Source: Pholis gunnellus (Eukaryota > Chordata > Actinopteri > Perciformes > Pholidae). From it: a DNA stretch of 64,000 nucleotides. The stretch is from NCBI GenBank assembly GCA_910591455.2, contig OU342806.1:20232209-20296208 (forward strand), given 5' to 3'. Positions 36,401 through 50,457 of the stretch are shown here, piece after piece (position 1 is the first letter of the stretch; every line of letters begins with the position of its first letter). The notes under the pieces are model-generated. The model searched no databases. It was not told the origin of the DNA and saw nothing but the letters and a program-made list of their open reading frames with translations. A program made the translations under genes and the position numbers.

Positions 36401-39400
36401 AATGGAGACATAAATCTTCACAAATGGCTCTCACTTATATATGGCTTCATTGTTTTTAAATGCTCGGTAATGACAGCTGGTCACTGTAGTTTTTTGGCAA
36501 ACGTTACTCAAACATGAGTAAATAGTGCATTTTTTGGGAACTATTTTTAACAGTGATTTAATACACATTAGTTGGGCTACTGAGTGTTTTTAGTTTTGGT
36601 ACAAATTGAGCTTTATTGAATGAGGAATGATATATATCAGGCTTTGGATAAACACACACAATACTTGTATGTCGGACTAGTTGAACTTTCTATTTGATTT
36701 TCTATGTTCTTCTCGAGGTATTATGTCTATAGATGACAGAGATATTGATGAAATATCCAATCAATATAGATATTGATTAGATATCTAGACATTGTCACCA
36801 CAGTGACATTATACTTTGTATTCCTTTCTTGTCATACTAACTGGTTCATGCCTTGTTTTAGATTTGAACCACGCTATGTAACAGGACTGGTCATACATGT
36901 AGTTGTACCATTATTTCTTTAAGAATGAAAAACATCATTACAGTAAACTGTGTGCCTAATTTTGTATTTACATTTATTTAATGTAACTTGCTTATTTCAA
37001 CATCACTGCAAACCATGCATGCTCTACCATACTGTTTTAGTGTCTGCCACTTTTTCGCCCACCTTCAAGGCAGCTGTTGGTTTCCATTGATTTCACTATT
37101 ATTAAAATGTATTTGCAGAGACTTGAGTAAAGTAATCTCTCATCCATTTTGATTTATTGTTGACGAGTCATTATTGTTGTGAAACAACTCAGTTCAAGGA
37201 GCAAATGAATCTAAAAGAACAAGAAATCTGTATATACGAAGACATTCTTGTACCAAGTCACTGTACATTTTGAACGCAGCCAATCACAATCAAATGTAAG
37301 AATAGAAATATACAAAGTATAAATCTATACATCTATAATGTATTTTTGTCCAAAAATTAAAAGGTATGCTGTTAATTTAGTCTGTCAAGAAACTTTCATT
37401 TAGAAATGAATGAAAACGATTGTCTGCCTGGATGATACTTTGAGAGGAACACGCTGAAAATGTCACGCTATCTATAACAACAAGGTAAAGAAAGTGGGGT
37501 TTTATAGTAAGTGGTCAAAAACACAACGAACACATTCATTTCATGACTTTAGTGGGTTGCTCTGTTGTCGCACACTTCATCCCGCATGATGAGAAACACT
37601 TCACGCCCCTCATATTTCTGTTGACCTGCTTGTTCCACTGTAGCTGAGCACATGACTGAAAGAAGAAATCCTCAGGGGGAAACGTTCACCGCCACACTGA
37701 CATGTAGAAAACGTCTACAGCAGCGGATTACGTAAGTCAAATCCCTTCTCTTTGTCCTTGTTCCGTTGCTGGTGATTAGGTGACAGGGTTTACAGTTTCT
37801 AGGAGGTGAGATCCTTCATTGCATAATAAGAAAGCACACAACGCCCTGTGGTCATTTTGTCACAGAATCCGGGTCACACCTAATACGCCAGGACAATGGA
37901 CATGTATGTCCTTGTCTAATGTGGTCTGTGTGACTATATGGCGTCTGCTCATACTTAAAGCCCGCTCAAGGTGAGCATTAAATCTGAGCTGATTGCCAAA
38001 AATAAACTGTGGCTCAGGCAAAATTGCTTCCTAGTAAACACTGGGCTCATGATTTGCAAGTTACAAGACATCTATGCCTCAGTTCAAATCAGGCAACATT
38101 TGGCAGAAATGTCTGTTGTTGTCTTTTTTCTTTTTCTAATTGAATACAGGAAAAAATAGACACTATATACACATATGTCAATATGATGACATGACAATAT
38201 AGACTCACCAAAACTGCCTTAAACTTGCATTCTTTCTAATGGCCATCAGGGATGAACGACTCCTCTGGTTGCCAAAAGAAGTTTGATCGTATAAACGTCC
38301 ATGAAAAAATGAACCTACTTCTCACTTGATTTATTACCTCAGTACACGTTGTAACTAAGAGTTTTTAGTCGTCACGTTTATCATGCAACATAATAAAAAC
38401 GTAGACAAAAATCAAAACAGACTTGATCTTCGCTGTGACAAATATCTTCACCAAGTATTAAGAGTCTGTTAATTGATTTTCATAACATTTTGAAAAGAAA
38501 GCAATGGCCCCCTGGATAGAACAAAATTATAAAAGAAATCTGGATCGCCATGCTGTTGAAAATGGTCAACAATGAAGTATTTATCATTTATTATGACGGC
38601 GGAGTCATTTAAGTCATAACATATTTAATGTCTCTGTACATTCTTTCTTCACAATTTAAACAAAAATATATTTCTCGTTCCACATTGCTGTGGTGTTATC
38701 CAGGTAACCATGGTCCAGTAAGTTTCAATACTGTATTTATACTTATTTACTCTATATATACGTCACATTGCAGAAAACCTTTTAAAAAGTCCACATGCTG
38801 AATGCTATAATAACCCTGAGCAAATCTATAATGCCTGCATTTTGAACTGTAAACTAAAGCGAGTCGAAGCTCTGTTTCACATTTCGCATGTTCAATTACA
38901 GGATGCATTTTTCATAACTCCTTGACTTAGGTTTTCCCTGGGTGTGGATGGAAATACAGAGAACAGTCCATCTAAAATGTAAACAGCAGTTTCTCATTTC
39001 TCTGCCTTAATTTCAATGTAAACCAAACCAATCGCTCCCCCTGCTCGCAGTCAAACCACCAAACTTGATGGTTTCTTGGTGTTCCTTGCCTCAGGCCACC
39101 CATTTGGCACATTGTCCCACTCTGTGTGGCTCAGTACTGTACAGTAGGTCCCAGAGAAAGAGAGGAGACACACAACAAACACTGCAATGTGCTCTGTCAA
39201 AGGTTTGCTTTTGGAAAGTAGGAAGCTCTTCAGTATTTATTTCTTCTCTGTCAGAAGCAAAACAAGACGTGCAGAGGGATATTCTTTCCCCCACCCGTCG
39301 CACCCAGTCTTTGTAAGTTGAAACAAAGGGGAGATTTATTCATCTCAAAATACAAATTGGTTGCACCGCATAAACTAGTTGTTATGTAGTGATTACTGTA

Positions 39401-42400
39401 GTTGTTACTCAATATTCACACCCAGTAATGGCCAGGTAGCTGAAAGAACCAACTGAAATCAACTAAAGCTAGCTCGCTAATATACAGTTTGACCCGTTCA
39501 GAGCGAGGAGAAAAAGACGTCATTTAGAATATGGACAATATATCTGACTTGAGAGTAGTAAAGAAGAACATTTTAAATTATATTTCACAAAAAAAACTCA
39601 AATTACAAAACAAATCATGTTAGACAAAGCCACACAACAAAATAATGTTGGTCTGATGATATTAACTGACATATTTCTTCACATATGCAGATACAAGGAT
39701 TGACAACTACATTTAATATACATTAAACATTTCTTAAGTTTAAGTGCTGCAACCTGAGTTTGACAGTAGCTCGTAGCTACAAAGACCTCAGGAAGGACTT
39801 CACACATGGCAGATTTATGAATAGCTGGTGCAACTCAATCTGGCAGAACAAGAGGGACTTACTGAACACGCTGTACTCTAACTGGGCTTTGACTTCGTTA
39901 CTCAGCTCCAGTCAATGGCATCAAAGCTCTCTGGGGACAGCGTATAGCTGGGTATGCTACACACTGTTAGACGTGACCCACTTCACACAGCAACACAATT
40001 AAGACCAGGATGTGGCCTATTAAATAAACCGCCATATCACAGCCTGTAATGCAACATCCTTTCTGAGCATATAGAGTGAATCCAGGGCATTTTTTTTGGT
40101 AAAAGATGTTGCATTGAAAGCTGCAGACGGCTAATATAATTTCAGGAGCAGACACGACAGATTTGATTCAGACAATTTATCATTCATTAACCTCTGCCAT
40201 GATTTCTATTTGCACAGATAACGAGATCAATACACAACGGGAAATCATGCTCTTGTAAAAAAATAATAATCGCTGCTGTGACATTCGGCCATATTTGGTC
40301 ACCTAAGCTCTAAAACAAACTGTCCCTGATTTACACAGCTATAAAGCAATCAGCAGGAGATAGCATGAGCTGCATTATCAGCCCATTGAGCAATTCTTCC
40401 CCTCAGCGGGTGTTGCCACTGTGTTGGCCCAAGCCCGCAGGTCATCTGTTTCTTTGTCAACACTGATAGGGCTTTCACAAGGCCAAACGCTGCCCTGCAC
40501 TGGTCAACCAATCCATAATGGGAGCCAAGCGGCAGAGGATTGACACCGCTGAGCCACGGCTCGCACATACTCGGCTACCGGGTCTGATAAGCATATAGTC
40601 AAGCTGGTATTCATTTATATTGGCGTTTGCTGTGATAATGTAAAATACAGCAGAAATGTTCTCCGATGTGACATTTTTACTGCAGCTGACTTGAAAGGTA
40701 AAAAACATGAAACCACAGACTGTAAATTCAAACAAGGATATTGACGTATTTCTTTAATTTCACTTTGACTGTTTTGTATGTAGACTGTGTTTCAGATGAA
40801 AGACGAGTAAAAATGAGATAACTCCACATGACCTAGCATGTTTTATGTGACAGTCATGTATAGACTGTGTCAACAATAATGATTATGGATGATAACTGTT
40901 TTTAATGACTCTCTGTAAATGAATTAGCTTGTGGCCACACATGACAAAGTTCACAACTTTATCAAAATATGTGATATTACTTTACAACAGCAGCTCTCGG
41001 CATGTGCAGCCAAAAGTTCAACTCTATACAAAAACCCAGGTCATGTTGAGTGGTTTAAAATGTTACATAAAGTCTGTTGTTCAAGCAAATGTAGATAATG
41101 CACCAAATTCACCAAAGGGTAATATGCAGAGAAACACCTTTGGATGGAGATATTTATTAAAGGCCAATAAGCCAATTGCAAACGCAGCAGAACTGAGATG
41201 AAAAAGCTCATAGCTAGTAAAACTGAGAAAAATCACTAAAATCCCAATAACTTCACAGCTATTCAGCTCCATTTTGTGCAATCAGCACAAACCCTTAAAC
41301 ACAGATTAGGTGTTTGGTGGACAAACATTCTAAAACCACAAATTGGTTAATGTGATGAAAGGTTAGCTAATGATTAAGTCAATGCAACTTAGACAAGCTT
41401 GGTTAATCAGGGTGTGGTTGAGGTTAATAAAAATTGTACTCGGATGTGAATCACCTGAGTTGTAGTTCACTATCACGTGATTCACTGATAGAAAATACAG
41501 CTTTTTATGTAATTTATTAGAGACTGAATATCTAACAGTACATTTTGCCAATTGAGCAGAGGATGACAGCTATTTGTTGTATTATGATGCGTCAGTAGGG
41601 ATGTTGCAATCAGAGCTAACAACTCAAATTATATTCTTTGACTGTTGCAAAATTGGCAAACTTAGATTGTGCACTGACCTCACAAATCTAAAGGAAACTG
41701 GGTTATTATGCAACATCACAAAAATGTAAACAAGACAACTTGAGCAACAGAACCATTGCAAAAGTCATTCACAACCTCGTTGGCTGGAGATTAGCAGCAA
41801 AACAAACATTTGGAGGATGATTCAAGCAACCGGAGCCTTGTGTCACCTCAGCAGCAGAGGTTTGAGTACACAGCCAGCAACATTCCTTCTTAGTAAATTA
41901 CAGCTATATGGCACTTTTTCCCAATATTAACTTTTACACTAACTTTTTTTAGGAACTCAGGCATACGATTTGCATTTTCACGAACAATCCAGGTGGAGTT
42001 TGCAGTTCTGAATCTTGGAGATCGACCCATGTGGACGTTTCAAAAACAACTCATGAGCATTGAGCATTAAAGTTTATTTTGGAGCTTGTAAATAGCAGTT
42101 TGAGAAAGTCAAGCTCTATTTACTATTTTTTTCCAGAGCTTTTTAACCTCAAATCAAGAAGGCAAAACAATGTGGACTAACCCTAACCCCACGTACGAAC
42201 ACATGTTATCATATGACAACTAAACAAACTCCCGCCCTTGATGATGACCATGAGATGTGGTTAAAAACTCAGAGAAAAGATGGTAAATTGGCCTGGACTT
42301 CTTTATTGAATATTTTTTTAAGGGACTAGTCTTAAACTACTTGGTTAAGCTTCGGAAGAGTATGCCATTGCTGTCATGTCCAAAATAAGCCAACAGTGGC

Positions 42401-43789
42401 TGATGGTAGGAAACACAACACAAACCGTCACTTTACTCCTTTACCAGTCTGTTTTGCCTAATCTTCACGTTTTTTAATATTGATATTAAGCTACTGGGCT
42501 TAGTTCCTGAGGTTCATAAGTTCCCTTGGATATATTTGCTGAACAAGGCCAAAGTAAATGTTAATGGTGATGATTTGCCCTCCACCCATGTAGCTGTTAC
42601 ATGTTATTCAACTGAGGTTTTTTTTTACAACATTTGGTTGTGTGAAAATAATCAATGCAACTTTTAATTATTCTGTTGAATTGCTGTTCATCATCTTGAA
42701 TTGTCTTTGGTCAATTTTCTAAATATTTTATAATTGTATGTTTCTATTTTTTGACGTGGGTTGGGGGTCAAGGTACTGGGGTGTGTGCTGGCATTCGAGG
42801 GGCTCGATGGTTTTCTTTAACCTCTTGTCAAGCTGTTTTGATGCATGCTCAAAACAATGACTCAATCAGTTAGTTGACTAACACGAGTGTTTCAAACATT
42901 TGTCTGTCCACGCTGTTGTCTGGGAGTTGGATTAATGAAGCTGGGATACTCCCAGGTTTCACAATGCCTGGCCAGATACTGAATGAATGCCTGTGCAGAA
43001 GACGAAAACATATTGTCAGCATCCAGCTGCGGCCAAGCTTCATGAGTCACCAAACTCAGGAACCTTTCTGAGCCTCAGCAGCTCGACACAAACATGGGCG
43101 GTTGATTGAACGGTTAGCGTGGTTGCACACACTCACAATGTACACTCCATCTGCCAGCCCGCCGCTGCCTGTGACAGGCTGCAGTTAGACAGGACGCAGT
43201 TTCATTTTAAACAAACAGACGCATTTTTGCATATACACAGAATGTAACACTATTTTGTGTTGCTCTTCAAATGGCATACTGATGGGGTGAATTGGGGGCA
43301 AATGATTAAAGGGTCAGTTCACTCAAATGACAACAAAAAAAAAACATTCTCTCTTATCTCTATATATAGAGTTTTTGTAAATATCTGTCTCTGCAATTGC
43401 TGCCTTCATCCCAAAACAATAGAAGATCATTTTGTTCGTGGTGCTCAGAGCACTGACATTTTTTTCAGTAACAGTGTTCTTGTTTCTCGCTAATCCACAG
43501 AACACTCTATTAAAAGTTCAAAGTGGCCCTATGGGGTGTTCTGATAAACAAATAAAAGACAAGTTTATATTCAGTGTTTCTCACGAGAGCACTTTGTATC
43601 CTTGAAGTCTAGCAAATGTGTTGAATGCACTTCCATTCTCATAAAACATTGGCAAAGCTAATTTTTTGGAATATTTAAATCCTGAATTAGGCTACATCTG
43701 TGTTTGCTAGCTTGCAGTATTCTCCTTCCCCGCCATGATTGATTCATTGCTGTGCTTCTTTGAGCAGGAACAGCGTGAAACCAGCTGCA
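33483..43789. other. Gene-free region
   Basis: Ten kilobases of AT-rich sequence without a convincing reading frame, RNA gene or clear repeat. A strong pyrimidine tract with AG ends at 33673 but no open exon follows. This block is the largest unexplained plain stretch in the window. Confidence 0.5.
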
Positions 43790-43915
43790 GGACTTTGTAT
43801 TGCCTCACCCATATGCAAGTGTGCTTGTGCACGTGCGTCGTACAAACAATCCAGGGACCCACTTGCATTGCTCTGTAGCACTACAAGTGGTCAAAAACTC
43901 CACAGGACACCTTGT
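43790..43915 (-). mobile_element. MITE copy, partial (same family as 54836-55143)
   Basis: The minus strand from about 43913 reads GGTGTCCTGTGGAGTTTTTG, then ACCACTTGTAGTG, matching the left end of the 54.8-kb element (ACCCTGTGGAGTTTTTGACC and GTAGTG), and further on GACGCACGTGCACAAG matches GACGCACATGCACACAAG. The other end is not found. Confidence 0.55.
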
Positions 43916-43938
43916 GTGTTTTTACCAAAATGTGTTTT

Positions 43939-44032
43939 TAAGCTATAAACGAAACAATATGACTGTAGAGACATTTCTAACCAAATTTATAAAAATCTAC
44001 ATTTCATAGTTGAAAATGGCTCAAAACACCAT
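43939..44032 (+). repeat. Dispersed repeat, copy 2 (partner at 8102-8217)
   Basis: This segment shares AAGCTATAAAC, GACTGTA and CCAAATTTATAAAAATCT in the same order with the copy at 8.1 kb. It directly follows a MITE end, so the two may be parts of one larger element. Confidence 0.6.
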
Positions 44033-47000
44033 CTACTGTTTTGAATCGGCACTAATCTTGCAAGGCCACTTCTGAGATAGAATCAACCGTTTGGGACCTA
44101 TCTAAATCATAAAATAAAATAATGTTAACGCCATTTAATCGGACCCCCTCCTCGCCATTCCCCACAGCGTCTATCATTTTTACTTTTCCCATAACCACTG
44201 TGTAACATTACAATCACAGCACAGCACAAGCCTGTTCTCTTCTTTCTGTGGGCTGGAAATCAAGCGATCAGCATGAAACTAGGTCTGGTGAATCAGTGTT
44301 AATGAAAGCATTGTGCTTTCCTGCGCTGTGACAAGAGTGTGTAGATGAAACATTTAGTTGTTTAATTTTTCTCTTTTAGCGGCTAGGTAGTTAGCTAGCT
44401 AACGTTAGCGTGCTAATTTCACCACAACACTGGTCACAGAAAATGAGCACAACAGCCGTGTTGAAGCTGCATCGAGGCTTTCCTCATTCTGAAGTGGCCG
44501 TGGTGTCTTCTCTCAGCCCCTTGTCCACCATTTGTTAAGTTACAATTTAACTTCCAATGAAAATGAAAGGGTTCTGGTAAGGGTTGATGTTGTTGAGTTT
44601 TTGAAGTATGCGCACACCAAAAATAAAATGTATTCCCTTGTTTTAGATTGGTGTGGGAGCAGAAATCACAGTGACAGATATTTCAAAAGCTGCGCCAAGA
44701 ACAAATTGCATGGTTAGATGCCACAAAAAATACATGAGAAATTATGATTTTGTAACATGGATAAACCAACGCTTTTAATCCTATTGATTACCATCCACCA
44801 AGGAGGACATCAATACAAACAGACAAAGATTTATAAGCTTTGAAACAGGAGATTTGAATTATGTAAAAGATGCTGCAACTTAATATCAACAAGAAGCTTC
44901 TAATATTTGGCACATTCAGAGTGTACACAACTGCAAATAGTAGTTTGTGTTGTTGGAGCACAATGCGCTCAGTCATTATAAGAAGGATGAAACTTTAATG
45001 ATCCCCATGGGGAAATTGGGGAAATCATATTGCAAAATGAAAGGATGTTTTTCCGAGTTTATGAGGATGCATCACGGCAACACCATAAAGAGCAAGTTTG
45101 CCAGCCTTTGTCATTTTAATATGGCTCGGCGGAGTTTCAGACCAAATTTCACTCCTTGTCATCGCTGTTGTCTGTTTCCCCTCTCGCTGCTCCTTCGCCG
45201 GTGACTTCTGTTTATGCAGAAGTGGCTGCTCGACTTCGTCTCCCCCCACACAAAGGAGAGCAGCTTGTACCGTTCTCTATGTTAATGGCTCTCTCTTTGT
45301 GTGTGCGCTGCACATGCCGATAACTCCCAGCTTTAATCCAAGCCTGTGTCTTGGGAGTAGCACATTCCCGGTGGCGTGCGTGCAAGGATTAGACGCAAGG
45401 GTCGCTGTAACAGCGTCTAATCTACAGCAGGCCTGTTCTTCAGTGACTCGCTGCTTTGAGTGCCTGTGTATAGCAAACACAATAAGGGTGCTAGACATCC
45501 TCGCTCTGCATGTGCACGGCTTTATTACCTCTCACAATGAGAGGCAGGTTTTTGAGTGGCATGTAGCTTGTCGTGCATTCCCAAAACCAGTAGGTATTTG
45601 TGTGTCTCTCCCACAGTTAGCTGCATGTGTTCAGGGGCTGTCTGCACTGCTGGGAGTGAGATATCAAATAAGAAGGCTGTTTATCTGCGCTAACAATCCT
45701 TTCGTGACTGGATTTGGTGATATCATGCATGAACACTTGCACCTTCTTCCACTAACAACAGCTAAGGTCAGCCCTCTTGTGTTATAGCGGCCCACAGGCC
45801 TGAGTAATGACTGCAGATACAGTTCATATAAGCTGTGGGTGTTACCTCCAGCCTTTGTTTGCCAAGTCACTCAAACACTTGCGGGTTAAGTGGAGGTACA
45901 TGTTGGTTTTTGGTGTCCTGATCTCCCCCTCCTTCTTGACTGATTGACCCAGGACTAGAAGTTCACAGCTCGCCTTGTCCTGCAGGTGAACCATGAGAGC
46001 TGCTCTTGTATGAGGGTGTTTTACATAGTAGAGATATTAGGTGTGTCTGAGGGCATCTGGTGTACGAAAAACCTCAAACTGACAGACAAAGAAAGACATT
46101 ATGAGAAAACACGTCGTACCAGCCCTTATTTAGGGCAGTAGTTCAGCAGCTTCTCCCTTTTCCCTGAGGCCCACAGTATGTGGAAAGTAGAGAGATGGAG
46201 GTCAAGAAAGGGCAGAGAATGAGAGACAGGAGGATCAGTCAACGGTTTAATTGATCGACAAAACATTTGTGCTTGAATTATAGTAAAGGATCTGAAGGAT
46301 CTCTTTTTCCACCACTGAATACTAGAGTGCATCTATATCCAAATATCTACTGTAAAGTAGACCTACTTATTGTGAAGGAGTAGAGTTTAGTTTTGCTATA
46401 ACTCAAAAAGATTATATTTACAGTTTTGGGGGATTTGTCTCTATTCAGATCAGCCGATGAAAGAAAGAACGAAACTAAATAAGTTAGGGGGAAATAAAGA
46501 TCGTATCTAATGTTGAATGTCAGACCTGAAAGTAAATCCTTCAGATAAATGGAGTGAGTAAAAGCAGAAAGTTACTCAAAATTGTTCAAAAATGTAACAC
46601 TATCTTAAATGTGTACTCAAGAACAATATTCAAACAGAACAGATGTGTGTTTTGTCTCTCTTTCTGTGATGGAGAATGAAAATTGAACCAGGGAGGTAAA
46701 CAAAGAAGCAGAGAAGCTGGAGGGCAGAGATGGAGTACAGTAAAAGCAAGCAAAGAGAGGTTTTCGACACCTCTATAGCAGCTGGCTCTGCCAGACACGC
46801 CATCCTGCGTGGGTTCACTGACAGGCATTACTTCACCTGCCCTGTGGTTACCCAGCCAGAGACCAGAAACACATACACACACAGTCTCACTCTTTCCCAC
46901 GTCATACTGTCACATCTACAATCGCCATACTGATTAGAATTCCAGGAGATTCACTGGAGCCTAAAGATTCATTGTAAAGATCATCGAAAGTGTTTTTCAC

Positions 47001-48380
47001 AAGACACTGCTTCCGAAAACTGAATTTTATGTCATCAATCCGCCTTCACACCAGTATTTTGATTTCATACAGGACTCTGTGGTTGCTATATTTTGGATTT
47101 TCGGGCAGATCTTCTGACAAATGTAAGGGCCTTCTAGGGGTAAAGTCGATTTATTGCTGGTAGCATTAAAGGAAGCTTGAAAACACAAATTAAAAATAAA
47201 GGCATTGACTTTCTTTAAATTCTTTATCATGCGTCTAGTTGTGTAATGAAATCATTGCAAACTCATGCGGTTAGTTTATACTTTAAAAAATCACAATGTC
47301 TTTTGTTGCGGCCGGTAGCTCCCATGAGTTTTGCTACATCCTTTTTGTCTTTTTGTCTTTACTGGACCACTAATGGCAAGTGAGAGATTGTTTTGACTGC
47401 TTTATTTTATTGTAAATCATTGAATCCAAACACACTCCTGAACTTAAACACATAACATTTTCTTTTTTGGTTGCACGATGCCTGTTGGTTTTGTGGAGAA
47501 AGGGCCAAAAATAGAAATGATTATTTCACAGGCAGAGGCCTCAGGACATGTGGCAGCCATTTACACAATATACAGACACAGACACTCTCAGGAGACATTA
47601 CAAACAATGGCAGCCTCTGGGAACAAGACAGTTACACAATCCGGCTTCTGAGTGACTTCTCGGGTGTCTTTTACGTGTCGCATTGAGCGCGCGGTTACAT
47701 AAATTACCATCACATAACAAAACAACAAATGTGAGATGGGACCGTGTCATCCACATTGCCGTATCAGTAACATACTGACTTACATAAATGAGCATCACCC
47801 AACTCAAATGGACTCCCGGGGTAATCAGTGAGGCGTCATCAGCCAGTATTATGTTTAGCCGGTTCACATTTGCGCCACAAACATGTCATTATACTATATG
47901 GCTTAGGTATCAATCATGAAGATCTGCTTACATTTGCATATTAACAGCACAAACTGTGCATAACTTTTTGCTAGGAATGTTTGCATTGGATTCATTATGC
48001 TAGGTTTCTTCATAGTTTAAAGGTGGTAGGGGTTAAGTGTTTACAGAAGCATGCTTCTTGGTTTCATGACCTTTCTACCACTCATGGAACCAGATGTTGC
48101 GCATGATAGTATAAGCTGTATGACGTTAAGCAGCCTGCTAATTTACGTGATATTCATATTCCTCCCCGTGCCCTTAACTGCACTTCCAGTGTGTGTACAT
48201 ACATCAAGGTGTAAACCAGTCAATGGGACATGGCTTCAGCAGAGATATCTGATAATGGTTGTGTGGCCTTAGGGTTAGGCGGTGAACTTTAGAGAGCGGC
48301 ACGGTCGTTATTGTGTAGGCTATCCATGCCTAAACGGTGACGTGTACACAATGTGAGTGTTTCTGAGTCTGTCATTGGTC
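44033..48380. other. Non-coding region
   Basis: No gene is convincing. A 230-codon plus-strand open frame (45098-45787) begins with TTG, has no recognisable domain and is probably chance. A retroelement-tail-like stretch lies near 44983-45030. The word AGCTAGCTAACGTTAGC near 44391 is palindromic and common in fish repeats. Confidence 0.45.
44983..45030 (-). mobile_element. Possible LINE/SINE tail remnant
   Basis: The word ACTTTAATGATCCCCATGG followed by GGAAATTGGGG resembles the reverse of the 'ccccattgggatcaataaagt' type end of fish retroelements. No body can be traced. Confidence 0.35.
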
Positions 48381-48690
48381 CTGACCATATAGACTGTATA
48401 TAAGAAGTGGACGTAGTCATCGTGACATCAGCTATCGGTTTGTCGATTGCTATGTTGAAGCCTCGAGTTCGGCGATTTCACCACCGCCATCTTGGATTAC
48501 GACCGTCGCCATTTATTTTTTTTGCAACCAATGAACAGAAGTTACCATATTTGGAACGCGGAGGAGTGACGTAGCGACGCTGTATCTGAATTTTCCTCAA
48601 GTTTACAGAAACAAAGACAAATTGAAGGCCATCTGAAACTGAAGAGGGACCGCTGAAGAATGATATTCAGTGTTTTAGTGGATAGCGTGA
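48381..48690 (+). mobile_element. Dispersed fish repeat, full or partial copy
   Basis: It starts near CTGACCATATAGACTGTATA and TAAGAAGTGGACGTAGTC, followed by GTGACATCAGC, TTGAAGCCTCGAG, CCGCCATCTTGGATT and GAGTGACGTAGCG. This word order belongs to a non-autonomous element that is common in percomorph genomes. It has no coding capacity. Recognised from memory of the family. Confidence 0.6.
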
Positions 48691-48968
48691 CTGCAGACTA
48701 CACAAGTGCTCTGACTGTAAACTGAAGTCATCACCTGCCTTGAAAGACCTGGGCCGTTCGCCAAGTAGTGGAGAATTCGGCAATACCTGTGGCCAACGGC
48801 GTTTGGGGCCATTAGCGCAGGGTGTGTCTGCATATTGTCCAATTTTCTGCTGTGTGAATGACTAAGCATTCACATTAACATAAATGAGATGACAGCTTTA
48901 TGGTTGTTGAATGGAGAGTAAAATGTTGATGCAATGTGGCCAGCAGCTCTCAGGTACAGTGCGACTGA

Positions 48969-49003
48969 GGTGAAATGGTCGTGAGGTGAAATGGTCGTGA
49001 GGA
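48969..49003. repeat. 17-bp tandem duplication
   Basis: GGTGAAATGGTCGTGAG occurs twice, head to tail. Confidence 0.9.
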
Positions 49004-50438
49004 GACGTTCCAAAGATCACGTTTTTGTTTGCTGTCCTGAAGAACTGAGCAAAGATTGAAGTTCCGCAAAGAGTTATTTTGCACAAGAGTCTGATACTGA
49101 AACTGTATATGTGTTTTGGTGAGGATTTGGTTTGAGATTACTCAAGTTTCCACCAATCTTTGACAGCACAATGCAGGAAATAGTTTATATGCGACCATAG
49201 TTTGAGAGAACAATGGCAGCTAAGCTTTGGAGCAGTGTTGTTTCTTGTCTCTAGGTGTGAACATGCCTATCAACAATCAGAACTGTTTAAACGAGATAAT
49301 GCGAGTCCATTACCAGCTCAGGTGTGTAACCATTCAACATGTGTGACACCTGGACTGATAAGCAGCTCAAAAGTTTGCCCACTAAAGTCTTCAGACAAAG
49401 ACTGAGCGATGAATATGGCATTCTTATCAGCATGTGAAATGACAGCCATTTCATGCCAGAGGCAGTTGATACAGTCTTTTCAATACAACCAGCATTCTTT
49501 AAACAACCCTGTGACCCTGACTAATTACAGCAGTTTAGTTATATTGCTTTGTTCCTACTGTATGCTCGCACATTTAACAGCTATTTACATTCCTTCCATT
49601 TTACTTGACGTGCTGGTACATAACAGTGCGTGCTATAGATGGATATACAGATTCTTCAAATACAGAATAGGAATTATGTCTGCATATCTGTCTGTTCCCC
49701 CAAGACTGAAACCGTTTTAAGTAGCTGTCATGCCCATAACTAATTACACCCCATGTGTCAACTCATCAATCAACTGTTGGTTTCAATAACTATGCGAGTT
49801 CATCTGTTCCGAGGTGAACTTTTCCCGTTACACTTGGTCGCAGAAAGCGGATGATAACTCATTTGTGTACGATGCACACAAGCCCACTATTCTTGTTTTA
49901 TCAGCACGAGGCATCTCACCTGTACATTCAAATACACGTGTAACGGCTCATTTCAACATGCAACAGCTATCACCTGCTGTTCAGAAGACCATACAGACCA
50001 GACCGCCACTTTTCCTCCATTCCCATAGCGGGACCGGCGTGCGGTTATGTTTTGCGGCGTGAAGAGATGGTTGTGCATGTTCAAATGAGGAACAAAGGAT
50101 TTCTGAAATGTGGACAAATGGCGAGAAAAACGGCGGAAGAGGAACTGTGTGCAGTGAGGAAGAAGGTTTCTTTCAGAAGAGAAACGGAAAAAGAAGTGCT
50201 CGGGATGAGAGTTTGTGGCGTGCTGCTCAATGCTGCGGGTTTGCATACATTGTATTGAGAGACAACAGCTTTGTAGAGTGTGCCCGTGCATGCTTGTATG
50301 AGCCACTGTATTGGAATGCTGGCCCCGGGCACTCAGCAGCTCACAGCTTTAACTTCTGTAAACAAACTAATAGCAGGAGACTGGAGGACCACACAGCCTC
50401 TCTGGTGAAACTCTAACTGCAGCCTGCAGTCCCAAACT

Positions 50439-50457
50439 GCTGCTGCTGCTGCTGCTG
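50439..50457. repeat. (CTG)6 trinucleotide repeat
   Basis: Six CTG units in a row, outside any recognised gene. Confidence 0.9.

Noticed and set aside
50052..50416. Overlapping open frames of 68 and 102 codons
   Set aside because: They compete in different frames over the same purine-rich bases, lack splice or poly(A) context and match no family.
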